Part shown: positions 47,597 through 57,221 of the stretch, in pieces
How positions within the stretch are numbered: position 1 is the first letter of the stretch
Layout: the number at the start of each line of letters is the position of its first letter
NCBI RefSeq assembly: GCF_009930875.1
Contig: NZ_CP025249.1
Span: forward strand, 1,488,001-1,552,000
DNA from: Actinomyces sp. 432
Lineage (GTDB): Bacteria > Actinomycetota > Actinomycetes > Actinomycetales > Actinomycetaceae
Length of the DNA stretch: 64,000 nt
Direction: 5' to 3'
The notes under the pieces: generated by a model
What the model saw: only the letters and a program-made list of their open reading frames with translations
Told to the model about the DNA's origin: nothing
Databases searched by the model: none
Program-made: the position numbers and the translations under genes

Positions 47597-50500
47597 TCAA
47601 GACCACGGGTAAGGTCCGGCGCCGCGAGGCCCGCTCCCCCGCCGCCCCCCGTTCGGGCGGCCAGGTGGTACCCGCCGTACCGTCTTACCAGGTGCGGGCA
47701 TGCGGGATCCCCGAGCGGCCGCCGCCCGGGGCGGGGTGGCGGGGCGGGCCGGGGCGGCATCACCGAACACCACGTGCTCAACCACGCGCCGCGCGTGCCT
47801 GGCCGTTCGGCGGTAAATGTCCTCAAGGTCCCGCTCGCTTCCGGCCGGGATACCCAGAAGCCGGGCAACCAGGCGGATCTCCCGCTGGTCGGTGGGCAGT
47901 ACCTGCACCCGCTGCCCACCCTCACGTCCGGTCCCGAGCACGGTGGCAGCACGCACCCGGGAGGCCAGCACCCAGGCGGCGGTGAGCCTGCCGGCATCAT
48001 CCACCCCAGTAGGCCCGCCTGGGTGGCGGCGGACAGAGCCTCCAGCGTCGAGGTGGTGCGCAGCCCCGGCACGCGGGCCGCCTGGGTCAGTTGCAGCACC
48101 TGGGCCGACCACTCGACGTCGGACAGGCCGCCGGGGCCCAGCTTGAGATGCCGGCTCGGATCGGCGCCGCGCGGCAGCCGCTCGGCCTCCATGCGGGCCT
48201 TCAGCCGCCGGATCTCCCGCAGGCCGGCCTCATCCAGCCCCTCCGGATTCCACCGCAGCGGGTTGATCAGCTCCTCAAAGCGCTCCCCCAAGCCCGTGTC
48301 GCCGGCGCAAGCGCGCGCACGCAGCAGGGCCTGCCGCTCCCACACCGAGCCCCAGCGCTCGTAATACTCGGCGTAGGACTCCAGGCTGCGGCTGACCGGC
48401 CCCTGGCGCCCCTCCGGACGCAGGCCGGTATCCACCACCAGGGAGTGCGGGCGCGCCTGGGCCAGCAGGCGGGCCACCCACTTGGCGACCGCCTCCGCCT
48501 CCGCCGCCGCCACATCGGCATCCGCCCCGGGGCGCGGCTCGTGCACGAACAGCACGTCAGCGTCGGAGGTGTAAGTGATCTCCCGTCCACCCAGCCTTCC
48601 CATGGCGATTATGGCGTGGTCGGCGGTGGCGGCCGGCCAGCTCCCACCCGCATCGGGCCCAGCGGCAACCGCGCCCTGCCCGTCGCGCTCGGCGATCACC
48701 AGACCCGTAGCGACAGTGAGGGCGGCACCCAGGACGGCGTCCGTGGCGTCGCCCAGAATCCGCGCGGTACGCGCCGGATCCACGCCGTCAAGGGAGTCCG
48801 CCAGGGCGGCGCGGATCAGCTCCCGGTTACGCACGCCCATGACCGCGCGTATCGCCTCCGCGGCCTGCCGCTCCAGGCCGACGGCGTCCGCAGCGGTGAA
48901 GGCACGACGTCGCAGCACCCGCTCGGTCTCAGCGCAAATCGCTCCGGGCGCGCGGGGCGTCAACTCGGCGTCGTCATCGAGCCAGGTGATCGACTCGGGG
49001 CGCTCGGCCAGCCGGTCGGTGGTCCAACGAGCCCCGGACAGCACCTGGCACAGGCGGCGGGCGGCCACCGGCGAGTCCCGCAGCATGGCCAGATACCAGT
49101 GGGATCCTCCGATGGACTCCGACAGGCGGCGGAAGGACAGCAGGCCGACGTCGGGATCGGGGCCCTGCCCGATCCAGCCGATGATCACCGGCAGCAGCTG
49201 GCGCTGGATGGCCGCACGCCGACTGACCCCCTCAGTGAGCGCCTGGATGTGGTGCAGGGCGCCGTCGGGGTCCAAGTAGCCGAAGGCCGCCAGCCGCTCC
49301 CGGGCGGCGTCCGGAGTCAGCGTCAGTTCCTCGGTGCTCAGGCTGGCCGCGACGCTCAGCAGCGGCCGGTAGTAGATCTCCTCGTGCAGCGCACGCACGC
49401 GGCGCCGCACCGAGTTGAACAGCTTGCGCACCGCGTCAGGATCGTGCAGCCGCCGACGGTCGATGCCCCGGCCGATGCTGCGCAAGTCTGTACGCCCCGC
49501 CGGCAGCATGTGGCTGCGACGCATACGCAGCAACTGGGTGCGGTGCTCCAGTAGCCGCAGCATCCGGTAGCAGTCGGCAAGCTCGGCCCCATCCGCCCGC
49601 CCCACATAACCAGCGGCCGAGAGCTGCGCCAGCGCATCCAGCGTGCTACGCGCGCGCAGCCGCTCGTCAACGCGCCCGTGGACCAGCTGGAGCAACTGCA
49701 CGGTGAACTCCACGTCCCGCAGGCCGCCGGGACCAAGCTTGATCCGCCGGTCATCAGGGCCCGAGTGCGCTGACTCGCTCTCCACACGGCGCCGCATTGA
49801 CCGGGCGTCATCCACGAAGTTCTCCCGCCGGCTAGCAGCCCACACCAGGGGTGCGACCCCGGCCTCATAGGCGGCGCCGAGGTCCCGATCACCGGCGCAG
49901 GCGCGCGCCTTGAGCAGCGCCTGGAACTCCCACGAGGAGGCCCAGCGCTGGTAGTAGGCCAGGTGCGAGTCCAAGGTTCGTACCAGCGCCCCGTCCTTGC
50001 CCTCGGGGCGCAGCGCCGTGTCCAGCGGCCACAGTGGCGGCTCGGTTCCGGAGGCGGAGGTGACGTGGGCGATCTCGGTGGCCAACTGCGTCCCGATCCG
50101 CACAATCTCCTCCCCCGCCTCCGTCGGCTCGCCCGCGCTCGGATCGGCCGGGCCGACCACGTAGACGACGTCGACATCCGATATGTAGTTCAGCTCCTGA
50201 GCACCAGCCTTGCCCATGGCAATGACCGCCATGGCCACCGCGTCCGCGTCGGGGCCGACAACTGCACGGGCAAGGACCAGTGCCGCCTGCAGCGCCGCAT
50301 CCGCCAACTCGCTCATGCGGCGCCCCACCACCGGCATGTGGGCCAGCGGAGTGGCTGAGGTCAGGTCATCGGCCACAACTGCAAGCAGGCGCTCCCGGTA
50401 GGCCACACGCAGCGCAGTCGTAGCCCGCTCTGCCACGGCAGCGGGTACCGGCGTGGCAGACCCGGCGAGCGCGCCGCACACTGCACCGGTCAGGGCCGCC

Positions 50501-51183
50501 CCGGGCGGGGGCTGGCCAGGTGCGTCCCAGGCGTGTTCGGGAGCAAGGGCCTCCAGGTGCTCAGGATGCGTGATCAGAAAGTCGCCGAGAGCCTCGGAGG
50601 CGCCCAGCACCGCCAGCAGGCGGCGCAGGTGAGTCCGCAAGCACCCGGGCTGAGCCTCAGGGGAGGAGCCGGAGGGGCCGCGTCCACCGGCAACCTCGTC
50701 GCCGCCGCGCAAGGCGGGCGAGGCGGTATCGGCGGTGTCGGCGGTGTCGGCGCCATCGTGTGAGTCATCGGCCCGCAGCAGGGCGCGCAGCATGCGTGCG
50801 GGCTGGGCCACCCGAGTCTGCCCGGCGGCATCCCCGCCAATGACCGTGCAGGCCTCAGCCAGTCGCACCAGGGCTAGCACCGCGAGGTCGGGATTCGCGG
50901 TACTGCCGAGCTCATCCACAAGGCGGGCGCGCACAGGGTCGAGTGCGGGCAGTTCCCCCTGCGTGCCCTTCCTAGAAACCGTCGGCGCGGCCGGCAGGAA
51001 GGGGTCTAGCGCCGGGTCGGTGATAAGGCCGTAGGCGCGCTCCACCTCCGTGAACCCGGCCCAGAGGAGCCGGGCCCGGGTACTGGGCCAGCGGTCATGT
51101 CTGCGGGAGGCGGGGCCGCCTGCCGGCGCCCCGGGCCCCGGCAGGGGCTTGCGCTCACTCCCGCTTCCACTATTTGAAGGCAT
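47597..51183 (-). pseudogene. glnE: Glutamine synthetase adenylyltransferase/deadenylase, frameshifted near the C-terminus
   Basis: A bifunctional enzyme that adds AMP to, and removes it from, GlnA. Two nucleotidyltransferase domains are visible: the first with NYISDVDVVYVVG and LRPEGKDGALVR, the second with TYTSDADVLFVHE and LRPEGRQGPVSRS, each followed by a GPGGLxDVEF/W block. The frame breaks in the four-C run (plus strand) at 48004-48007, after TQAGLLG; the next frame continues VDDAGRLTAAWVLASRVR and LPTDQREIRLVARLLG, the normal GlnE end. One added base gives a GlnE of about 1195 residues, with an odd 50-residue tail after HVVFGD. The ATG at 51183 overlaps the glnA2 stop by one base (TGATG). 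Confidence 0.9.
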
Positions 51184-52514
51184 CACAGGCGCGGGAAGAA
51201 CTGGCTGATCTCGAAGTCGGTCACCTGGGCGTCGTAAGCCAGGTACTCGCGGCGCTTGTTGCGGCGGAAGAACTCGAAGGCATCCTCCCCCAGGGTGTCC
51301 GCCACCAGGTCCGACTCGGCCATGGCGGCCACGGCGCTCTTGAGCGAGGTGGGCAGCGCGCCAATGCCGAGCGACTTGCGCTCCAGCTCGGACAGCGCCC
51401 AGACATCGTCCTCGGCCTCGGCAGGCAGCTCGTAGCCCTCCTCGATACCCTTCAGGCCGGCTGCGAGGATCACGGCGAAGGCCAGGTAGGGGTTGGCGGA
51501 GGAGTCGATGCCGCGGAACTCGATGCGGGCGGACTGGGCCTTGCCGGGCTTGTGCATGGGCACGCGCACCAGGGCGGAGCGGTTGTTGTGGCCCCAGCAC
51601 ACGTAGCTGGGGGCCTCGTCGCCGCCCCACAGGCGCTTGTAGGAGTTGACGTGCTGGTTGGTAACTGCGCAGATCTCGGTGGCGTGGTGCAGCAGGCCCG
51701 CAATGAAGGCGCGCCCCGTGGCGGACAGCTGGTACTGCCCGGCCGGGTCGTGGAATGCGTTGCGGTCCCCCTCGAACAGTGAGAAGTGAGTGTGCATCCC
51801 GCTTCCGGGCTGGTCGATGAAGGGCTTGGGCATGAAGGTCGCCTGGCAGCCCTCCTGCAGGGCGACCTCCTGCACGACTGCCCGGAAGGTCATGATGTTG
51901 TCCGCCATGGACAGGGCGTCGGCGAAGCGCAGATCGATCTCATTCTGGCCGGGGCCGCCCTCGTGGTGGGAGAACTCCACGGAGATGCCCATCTGCTCAA
52001 GCATGAGGATGGCGTGGCGGCGGAACTCGTGGGCCGTGCCGCCGGGCACGTGATCGAAGTAGCCGGCGTAGTCGGTGGGGATGATCCGGCCGTCGCTGTT
52101 GCGGTCCACCAGGTAAAACTCGATCTCGGGGTGCACGTAGCAGGTGAAGCCGGCGTCGGCAACACGGGCCAGCTGGCGCTCGAGCACGGCGCGAGGGTCC
52201 GTGCGTGCGGGCTCACCGTCCGGGGTGAGCACGTCGCAGAACATACGGGCGACGCTGTTGACCTCCTCCCGCCACGGCAGCATCTGGAAGGTGGAGGGGT
52301 CCGGGGACAGCAGCATGTCCGACTCGAATACGCGGGTCAGCCCCTCAATGGCGGAGCCGTCGAAGCCGATCCCCTCCTCGAAGGCACCCTCTACCTCCGC
52401 CGGCGCGATCGCCACCGACTTGAGCTGACCGAGCACGTCGGTGAACCACAGGCGGATGAAGCGGATATCGCGCTCCTCAATGGCGCGAAGCACGTATTCC
52501 TGCTGCTTGTCCAT
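51183..52514 (-). CDS. glnA2: Glutamine synthetase, second copy (GlnA2 type)
   Basis: A 443-residue GS of the shorter I-alpha-like group. Signatures are FTDVLGQLKSVAIAP, GIGFDGSAIEGL, EIEFYLV, GPGQNEIDLRF, FMPKPFIDQPGSGMHTHFSLFE and the C-terminal NPYLAFAVILAAG. The start MDKQQEYVLRAIEERDIRF at 52514 is the usual family start. I cannot find a clear adenylylation tyrosine like that of the GlnA at 38295. It is followed directly by glnE, the same order as in mycobacteria. Confidence 0.93.
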   Translation of the reverse strand: MDKQQEYVLRAIEERDIRFIRLWFTDVLGQLKSVAIAPAEVEGAFEEGIGFDGSAIEGLTRVFESDMLLSPDPSTFQMLPWREEVNSVARMFCDVLTPDGEPARTDPRAVLERQLARVADAGFTCYVHPEIEFYLVDRNSDGRIIPTDYAGYFDHVPGGTAHEFRRHAILMLEQMGISVEFSHHEGGPGQNEIDLRFADALSMADNIMTFRAVVQEVALQEGCQATFMPKPFIDQPGSGMHTHFSLFEGDRNAFHDPAGQYQLSATGRAFIAGLLHHATEICAVTNQHVNSYKRLWGGDEAPSYVCWGHNNRSALVRVPMHKPGKAQSARIEFRGIDSSANPYLAFAVILAAGLKGIEEGYELPAEAEDDVWALSELERKSLGIGALPTSLKSAVAAMAESDLVADTLGEDAFEFFRRNKRREYLAYDAQVTDFEISQFFPRL

Positions 52515-52733
52515 AATCCTGGCGTTGCCTCCTTGCGCGTGCGGCGTGGACCGGTGCGGGCGGTGTGCGGGCCCGGCCACCGCGGGCTTCCTCAGCCACC
52601 CTATCGGTTGATTGGGTCGCCCGGGTTTCACGCCGGTGCGGCGGGCGCGGCCGGGCGCGGGAAACCGGCGCGAACTTGATGCTTCAGACCGGCGCATCGC
52701 GGGGTGAGGTACACGGTGAGCAGTGCCGGTTCA

Positions 52734-52837
52734 CTACGCCAGACTTGTCTGCCGCCATCCACGTGCCTGGAAGCGGGGCCACCTGCTACGCCAGACTTGC
52801 CTGCCGCCACCCCCGTGCCTGGAACCGGGGCCACCTG
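52734..52837. repeat. Two tandem copies of a 52-bp repeat
   Basis: Copies 52734-52785 and 52786-52837 each start CTACGCCAGACTTG and end GGGGCCACCTG, differing at about four positions. They are followed by shorter derivatives starting CTACGCCACTTCG at 52838 and 52858. Not CRISPR: there are no unique spacers. Confidence 0.85.
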
Positions 52838-52872
52838 CTACGCCACTTCGCCGCCTGCTACGCCACTTCGGG

Positions 52873-52945
52873 GTTAACAACGCCTGTTAACGGCCTGCTG
52901 AAGGGCTGGGAGGTATACAGCAGGCCGTTAAGTAGCGTTGTTAAC
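52873..52945. repeat. 28-bp inverted repeat with 17-base loop
   Basis: The left arm 52873-52900 (GTTAACAACGC, 3 mismatched bases, TTAACGGCCTGCTG) pairs with 52918-52945. Outside it, CTGCTACGCC (52854-52863) is again complementary to GGCGTAGCAG (about 52953-52962), so the whole 110-base unit can fold. It resembles a REP/MITE-like element. Confidence 0.8.
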
Positions 52946-52948
52946 GTC

Positions 52949-53157
52949 CAACCGGCGTAGCAGACACCCGGTCCACCCACATACCCGCCCCAGACTCCCA
53001 ACCAGCCCTTAGACACCACACCCTCAAACCGGAAGACCCCGATACGACCACCTCGTTCCAGCGGAGTCACGGCTACGACGGGCCCAACACGCCGATCATC
53101 TGGAACAAGGACTCGCAGGTGATGCTCACGGGGAGCAGTTCGAACCACGACACCTAG
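52949..53157 (+). pseudogene. Probable 3' coding remnant
   Basis: An open frame of about 70 codons without a proper start ends at the TAG at 53155. Its last part reads like real protein (HGYDGPNTPIIWNKDSQ, then VMLTGSSSNHDT). A stop at about 52942, inside the inverted repeat, closes it upstream. I do not recognise the family; it looks like the tail of a gene whose 5' part was lost or replaced by the repeat. Confidence 0.35.
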
Positions 53158-53278
53158 ATGCCTATCGTGGCCGTCAATAACTAGGGCGCTGCTGACCGCC
53201 TGGGCAGGAAGAGTGCCGCCCGCTGCGTCGCCTTGGATCCCAGGGGCGTCCGCCCCCATCCGCGAGTAGGCTCCGGGC

Positions 53279-54196
53279 ATGAGCACTTCCGCTTCCGATC
53301 AGCCATCCGCAGATGCCACCGCGGCCGGCGCCTCCCCCGCCGAGCGCGCGACCACCGACGCCGCTACTCCGGTCGCAGCGGGACAGCAGATCTCACAGGT
53401 CAAGAAGGTGCGTGTGCACCACCTGCTGGGCGCGAAGCAGCGGGGCGAGAAGCTGACCATGCTCACCGCCTACGACGCGGTCACCGCGCGCATCCTGGAT
53501 GCAGCAGGCACCGACATGCTGCTCGTGGGCGACTCGCTGGGCAACGTCATGCTCGGCTACGACTCAACCATGCCGGTGACCCTGGATGAAATGGTGGTGG
53601 CCACGCGCTCGGTGGCCAGTGCCACCACCCGGGCCCTGGTGGTGGCTGACCTGCCCTTTGGCACCTACGAGGCGGGCCCGGAGCAGGCCCTGGCCAGCGC
53701 CGTGCGGCTCATGCGTGTGGGCGCCAACGCCGTCAAGCTCGAAGGCGGCCGTCCCCGGGAGGCGACCGTGCGGGCCCTGTCTGAGGCCGGCATCCCGGTG
53801 GTCGGGCACCTCGGCTTCACACCGCAGTCGGTCAACAAGCTCGGGGGATTCCGTGTGCAGGGCCGCGACCAGGACGCCCAGGAGGCGCTCCTGGCCGACG
53901 CCCGGGCACTGGCGGACGCCGGCGCGGTAACCGTCGTGCTGGAGATGGTGCCAGCGCCTGTGGCAGCGCGGATCACGCAGGCCTTGGCGGTGCCTACGAT
54001 CGGCATCGGCGCCGGAGTCCACTGCGACGGTCAGGTCCTGGTGTGGACGGATATGGCTGGCATGACCGAGTGGAAACCGCGCTTCGTGCGCCGCTTCGGG
54101 CAGGTCGGCCAGGCATTGCAGCAGGCCGCCCAGGAGTACAACGCCGCAGTGCGTTACGCCTCGTTCCCCGGTCCGGCAGAGACCTTCGAGGCGTGA
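53279..54196 (+). CDS. panB: 3-methyl-2-oxobutanoate hydroxymethyltransferase
   Basis: A 305-residue enzyme of pantothenate (CoA) synthesis: ketopantoate from 2-oxoisovalerate and methylene-THF. Motifs are KLTMLTAYDAVTARILD, LLVGDSLGNVMLGYDSTMPVTL with metal-binding aspartates, NAVKLEGG, GHLGFTPQSVN and GIGAGVHCDGQVLVWTDMAG. The first 40 residues are a Ser/Ala/Thr-rich extension. It stands alone here; no panC, panD or panE is in the window. Confidence 0.96.
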   Translation: MSTSASDQPSADATAAGASPAERATTDAATPVAAGQQISQVKKVRVHHLLGAKQRGEKLTMLTAYDAVTARILDAAGTDMLLVGDSLGNVMLGYDSTMPVTLDEMVVATRSVASATTRALVVADLPFGTYEAGPEQALASAVRLMRVGANAVKLEGGRPREATVRALSEAGIPVVGHLGFTPQSVNKLGGFRVQGRDQDAQEALLADARALADAGAVTVVLEMVPAPVAARITQALAVPTIGIGAGVHCDGQVLVWTDMAGMTEWKPRFVRRFGQVGQALQQAAQEYNAAVRYASFPGPAETFEA

Positions 54197-54318
54197 GTCG
54201 AATCCGGCGACGAAGCCGTTCCTAGCGGGCGGCTCGCCCCACCTGATCCGCCCGCCTGATCCACCCGGCTCCCGCTGGCTGTCAACCGCCCCGACCGGGA
54301 GGCGCCGGACCCCGGGGG

Positions 54319-55098
54319 CTAGCCGGCTAAGGTCTCATGCCTCGGCCTGCGGGGCGAGGCCGCCCCCGCAGGCAGGCCCTCCGGGTGCTCCCAGTCAATC
54401 GGCACGGGCACAACCCCGGTCAAGGCATCGCTGAAGTCCTTGACGGTATAGGTAACGCCCTGATTGCCGGGGTCCTCCGCCCAGGCGAGCAGCTGCGGGG
54501 CGCCGTCAGGGGCGGCGGGAGCGACCTCCACTGTGGTCACGGCGCAGTTGGCCATGGGCGCCATGCCGTAGATCCGGGGACCCACCCAGCGGGCCAAGAT
54601 GGTCATCAGCGTCATGCCGTGGGAGACCACCAGCACACTCTCCTCACCGCCCGCATCCGCGGTGCCGGCGCGCAGGTCGGCCAGGACGCGGGCGATTGCG
54701 CCGTCTACGTCTGCGAGGTAGTCGCGGGCGCTGATGCCGCCGGGAGCGCCGGGGTGTACCCCGGTCAGGACACCTGGCAGGTGCTGCTCCACCGGCAGGG
54801 CGGCGTGCATAACCGGGTCTGGTCCACCGTCGTAAACGCCGTAGTTGTACTCGCGCAGGCCCGTGAGGTTCACCGGGACGACTCCTGGATGGGCCTGCAG
54901 GAGGATCCCGCCGGTCTCCTGCACGCGCCCCTGGGGACTGAAGTAGGCCCGGGTGAAGGGCACGTCTGCCAGGTAGTCGCGGCAGATCTCGGCTCCCCGG
55001 CGGCCCTCGGGCGTCAGGGGCGAGTCGGCGGCTCCCTGGGTACGGCGCTGCTCGTTCAGGACGGTGCGGCCATGCCGCACAAAGTAGATCCTCGCCAT
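54319..55098 (-). CDS. Histidine-phosphatase family protein (second copy)
   Basis: A 259-residue phosphoglycerate-mutase-like phosphatase: YFVRHGRTVLN at the start, FTRAYFSPQGRVQETG, LREYNYGVYDG with the acid residue, and LVVSHGMTLMTIL. The ATG at 55098 (MARIYFVRHG) is fixed by the motif position. Not close to the copy at 46891. Substrate unknown. Confidence 0.88.
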   Translation of the reverse strand: MARIYFVRHGRTVLNEQRRTQGAADSPLTPEGRRGAEICRDYLADVPFTRAYFSPQGRVQETGGILLQAHPGVVPVNLTGLREYNYGVYDGGPDPVMHAALPVEQHLPGVLTGVHPGAPGGISARDYLADVDGAIARVLADLRAGTADAGGEESVLVVSHGMTLMTILARWVGPRIYGMAPMANCAVTTVEVAPAAPDGAPQLLAWAEDPGNQGVTYTVKDFSDALTGVVPVPIDWEHPEGLPAGAASPRRPRHETLAG

Positions 55099-55190
55099 AC
55101 GGCAATCGTATGGCAGCGCCAGCTGCCCGGGGCACGGGTCACGCGGAGCTGCCCCTGGCACGGGGCCGACGGCCCCTGCTGCGCGGCGCC

Positions 55191-57086
55191 TCAGTCGCGA
55201 GCCGCCTCGGTGCCGCCCGCCGCGGCCTGCTGCAGACGGTTGATCTCCTCGGAGAAGGTCCACCGGTTCAGGAGGCGTTCGAAGCGCCGCCCGTCTATGT
55301 AAACCACCGGGCCGGCGTCATCGGTTAGTCCCTCGACGTCGCTGGCGTCGGCGAGCACCTTGGCCTCATCGACCCCGGAGTCGATGCGCTCCCACATCGC
55401 GTGGGCGTCTACGCCCACCTGCCTGGCGGCGCGGGTGATGGAGCGGGAGGTGATACCGCCGCGCAGTCCGGCCAGGGCGTCGTGGAAGTCCCAGAGACTG
55501 GGCTCATCGTTGGCGGAGGCGGCCTCTAGTGCGAGCGCAGCCAGGAGGCTCCCGGAGCCGGAGAGCTTGTGCCGCAGGATCAGCAGCACGTTCCCGGAGT
55601 CGATCAGCGGCTTAAGGCCGTAGAGCGCCTCGGTCAGCCGCCAGCGGTCCGCGTCGTCCATGTCGGCGTAGTTGATCAGTACGTGCGGGGCGTCCAGGCT
55701 GCCGAATGTCAGTTCGTGCTCGGGCTCGGGTGGGCGGCACAGGTTGAGTCCCGCGGGCTCGGGCAGCGGGGCGATGCGGCTGGTCACCTGGAAGACGAGG
55801 GTGGCCAGTACCAGTGCGAGCAGTGAGGCCAGCAGCACGCCGAGGCGGGCCTGGTCGCGCAGCACCTCATCCTCCAGGGCGATGTTGGCCACCAGCAGGG
55901 AGATGGTGAATCCCATCCCCGACAGGGCGCCCAGGCCCGTGATCCGCGGCAGATCCAGGCCCGGCATGCGTGAGGCGGGCACCAGCCACGCCACCAGGCC
56001 CGCTCCAATGACGACCCCCAGCAGCTTGCCCACCACCAGGCCGCCGACGACGGCCCACAGGATGCGGGAGGAGACGGCGGCGCCGATGGTGCCTGCACTC
56101 AGCTCCACCCCGGCATTGGCCAGCGCGAACAGGGGCACCACCAGGTAGTTGACATACGGCGGCAGTACGAAGGCCACTCGCTGATTAAGCGGCATCGAGT
56201 AGTTCAGGGCCTCCCGTAGCATCCGTGCGCTTCCGGGCGCGGGCGCCTGCCGGTACAGGGCCGCGAACTCGCCGGCTGCGTCGACGTCCTCGCTGCGCAC
56301 GTTGTACACCGGCATGAGCAGGCCGATGAGCACGCCCGCGAGCGTGGCGTGCACGCCGGAGCAGTAGACCGCGTACCAGATGACCACGGCGAGCGCCAGG
56401 TAGGGAGGCACGTGCCAGACACCCCGCCGCGCCATCAGCCACACCCCGAGCAGGCCGGCTACCGCAGCGGCAAGTGCGACGTAGTTGAGCGACTCGGAGT
56501 AGAAGATGGCGATCACCGCCAGCGCGCCAATATCGTCGATGACGGCGAAGGCCAGCAGGAACAGGCGCAGGCGCGGCGCGCGCCTAGGGCCTATCAGCGC
56601 CAGCATTCCCAGGGCGAAGGCGGTGTCGGTGGAGATCACCGACCCCCACGCGTGCGCCCCTTCCGATCCGCCCATGACGGCCAGGTAGATCAGTGCCGGC
56701 ACCACCAGGCCGCCTACCGCTGCCGCCGTGGGCAGCAGTGCGCGCCCCGGCAGCCGCAGCTCACCCAGCGTCAGCTCCCTACGCACATCCAGGCCCACCA
56801 TGAAGAAGAAGACCGCCATCAGGCCTTCATCCACCCACTCGTGCAGGGTTAGGCCGACGCCGAAGGGACCGACGTCGATAGAGGCCGTCGTCTGCCAGAA
56901 GTGGTGGTAGCTGTTGCCCGTATTCGCCCAGATCAGGGCGGTGATGGTGGCCAGAACCAGGGCGATTGCCGCATAGGTCTCATTGGCCTGTAGCTCCAGC
57001 AGCCGACCTTGGCGGCGCAGATAGGTGTCGACGACGTCACGAATGTGGGTATAGGGGGCGTCGCCACGCACGTTGGGGATGCTCAT
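55191..57086 (-). CDS. nhaA: Na+/H+ antiporter NhaA with a redox-dead thioredoxin-like tail
   Basis: A 631-residue protein. Residues about 25-430 form the NhaA antiporter: LHEWVDEGLMAVFFFMVGLD, SVISTDTAFALGMLAL and the paired aspartates in AFAVIDDIGALAV that bind Na+/H+. Residues about 450-625 look like a DsbA/thioredoxin-type domain (LTFGSLDAPHVLINYADMDD, LWDFHDALAGLRGGI, GPVVYIDGRRFE), but the CxxC position reads DMDDADRW, so it cannot do disulphide chemistry. NhaA-thioredoxin fusions are known in actinobacteria, usually with cysteines. Role: sodium export and pH control. Confidence 0.92.
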   Translation of the reverse strand: MSIPNVRGDAPYTHIRDVVDTYLRRQGRLLELQANETYAAIALVLATITALIWANTGNSYHHFWQTTASIDVGPFGVGLTLHEWVDEGLMAVFFFMVGLDVRRELTLGELRLPGRALLPTAAAVGGLVVPALIYLAVMGGSEGAHAWGSVISTDTAFALGMLALIGPRRAPRLRLFLLAFAVIDDIGALAVIAIFYSESLNYVALAAAVAGLLGVWLMARRGVWHVPPYLALAVVIWYAVYCSGVHATLAGVLIGLLMPVYNVRSEDVDAAGEFAALYRQAPAPGSARMLREALNYSMPLNQRVAFVLPPYVNYLVVPLFALANAGVELSAGTIGAAVSSRILWAVVGGLVVGKLLGVVIGAGLVAWLVPASRMPGLDLPRITGLGALSGMGFTISLLVANIALEDEVLRDQARLGVLLASLLALVLATLVFQVTSRIAPLPEPAGLNLCRPPEPEHELTFGSLDAPHVLINYADMDDADRWRLTEALYGLKPLIDSGNVLLILRHKLSGSGSLLAALALEAASANDEPSLWDFHDALAGLRGGITSRSITRAARQVGVDAHAMWERIDSGVDEAKVLADASDVEGLTDDAGPVVYIDGRRFERLLNRWTFSEEINRLQQAAAGGTEAARD

Positions 57087-57221
57087 GCAGTCTCCGTATG
57101 CAGTCGGAAGGGGACTTGAGTGGTGTCTGATCCGGTGGATGATTTTAAGCGGCCCCCGCGAATCGGGGCGGGGAGAGATCTGTCTCCCCCTCCCGGGAGC
57201 GCAGGCTCCTATGCTGGCGCC

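Larger units (their letters stand above)
52515..53278. other. Repeat-rich intergenic island (764 bases)
   Basis: No intact gene. It contains the glnA2 promoter side, two 52-bp tandem repeats, a short 20-bp repeat, a long inverted repeat and a probable 3' remnant of a coding sequence. Each is listed separately. Confidence 0.6.

Noticed and set aside
46891-51630. A single 1579-residue frame joining GlnE and a histidine phosphatase
   Set aside because: The middle of the frame is frame-shifted sequence; the true GlnE C-terminus lies in another frame and the phosphatase has its own GTG start with the RHG motif at residue 8.
52734-52877. CRISPR array
   Set aside because: Copies are directly tandem without unique spacers and there are no cas genes.
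52858-53286. Minus-strand 142-codon gene
   Set aside because: It spans the inverted repeat, has no motif or ribosome site, and the opposite strand has the more protein-like end.
57087-57221. Sodium riboswitch before nhaA
   Set aside because: The gap is short and shared with map; I could not fit a known motif.
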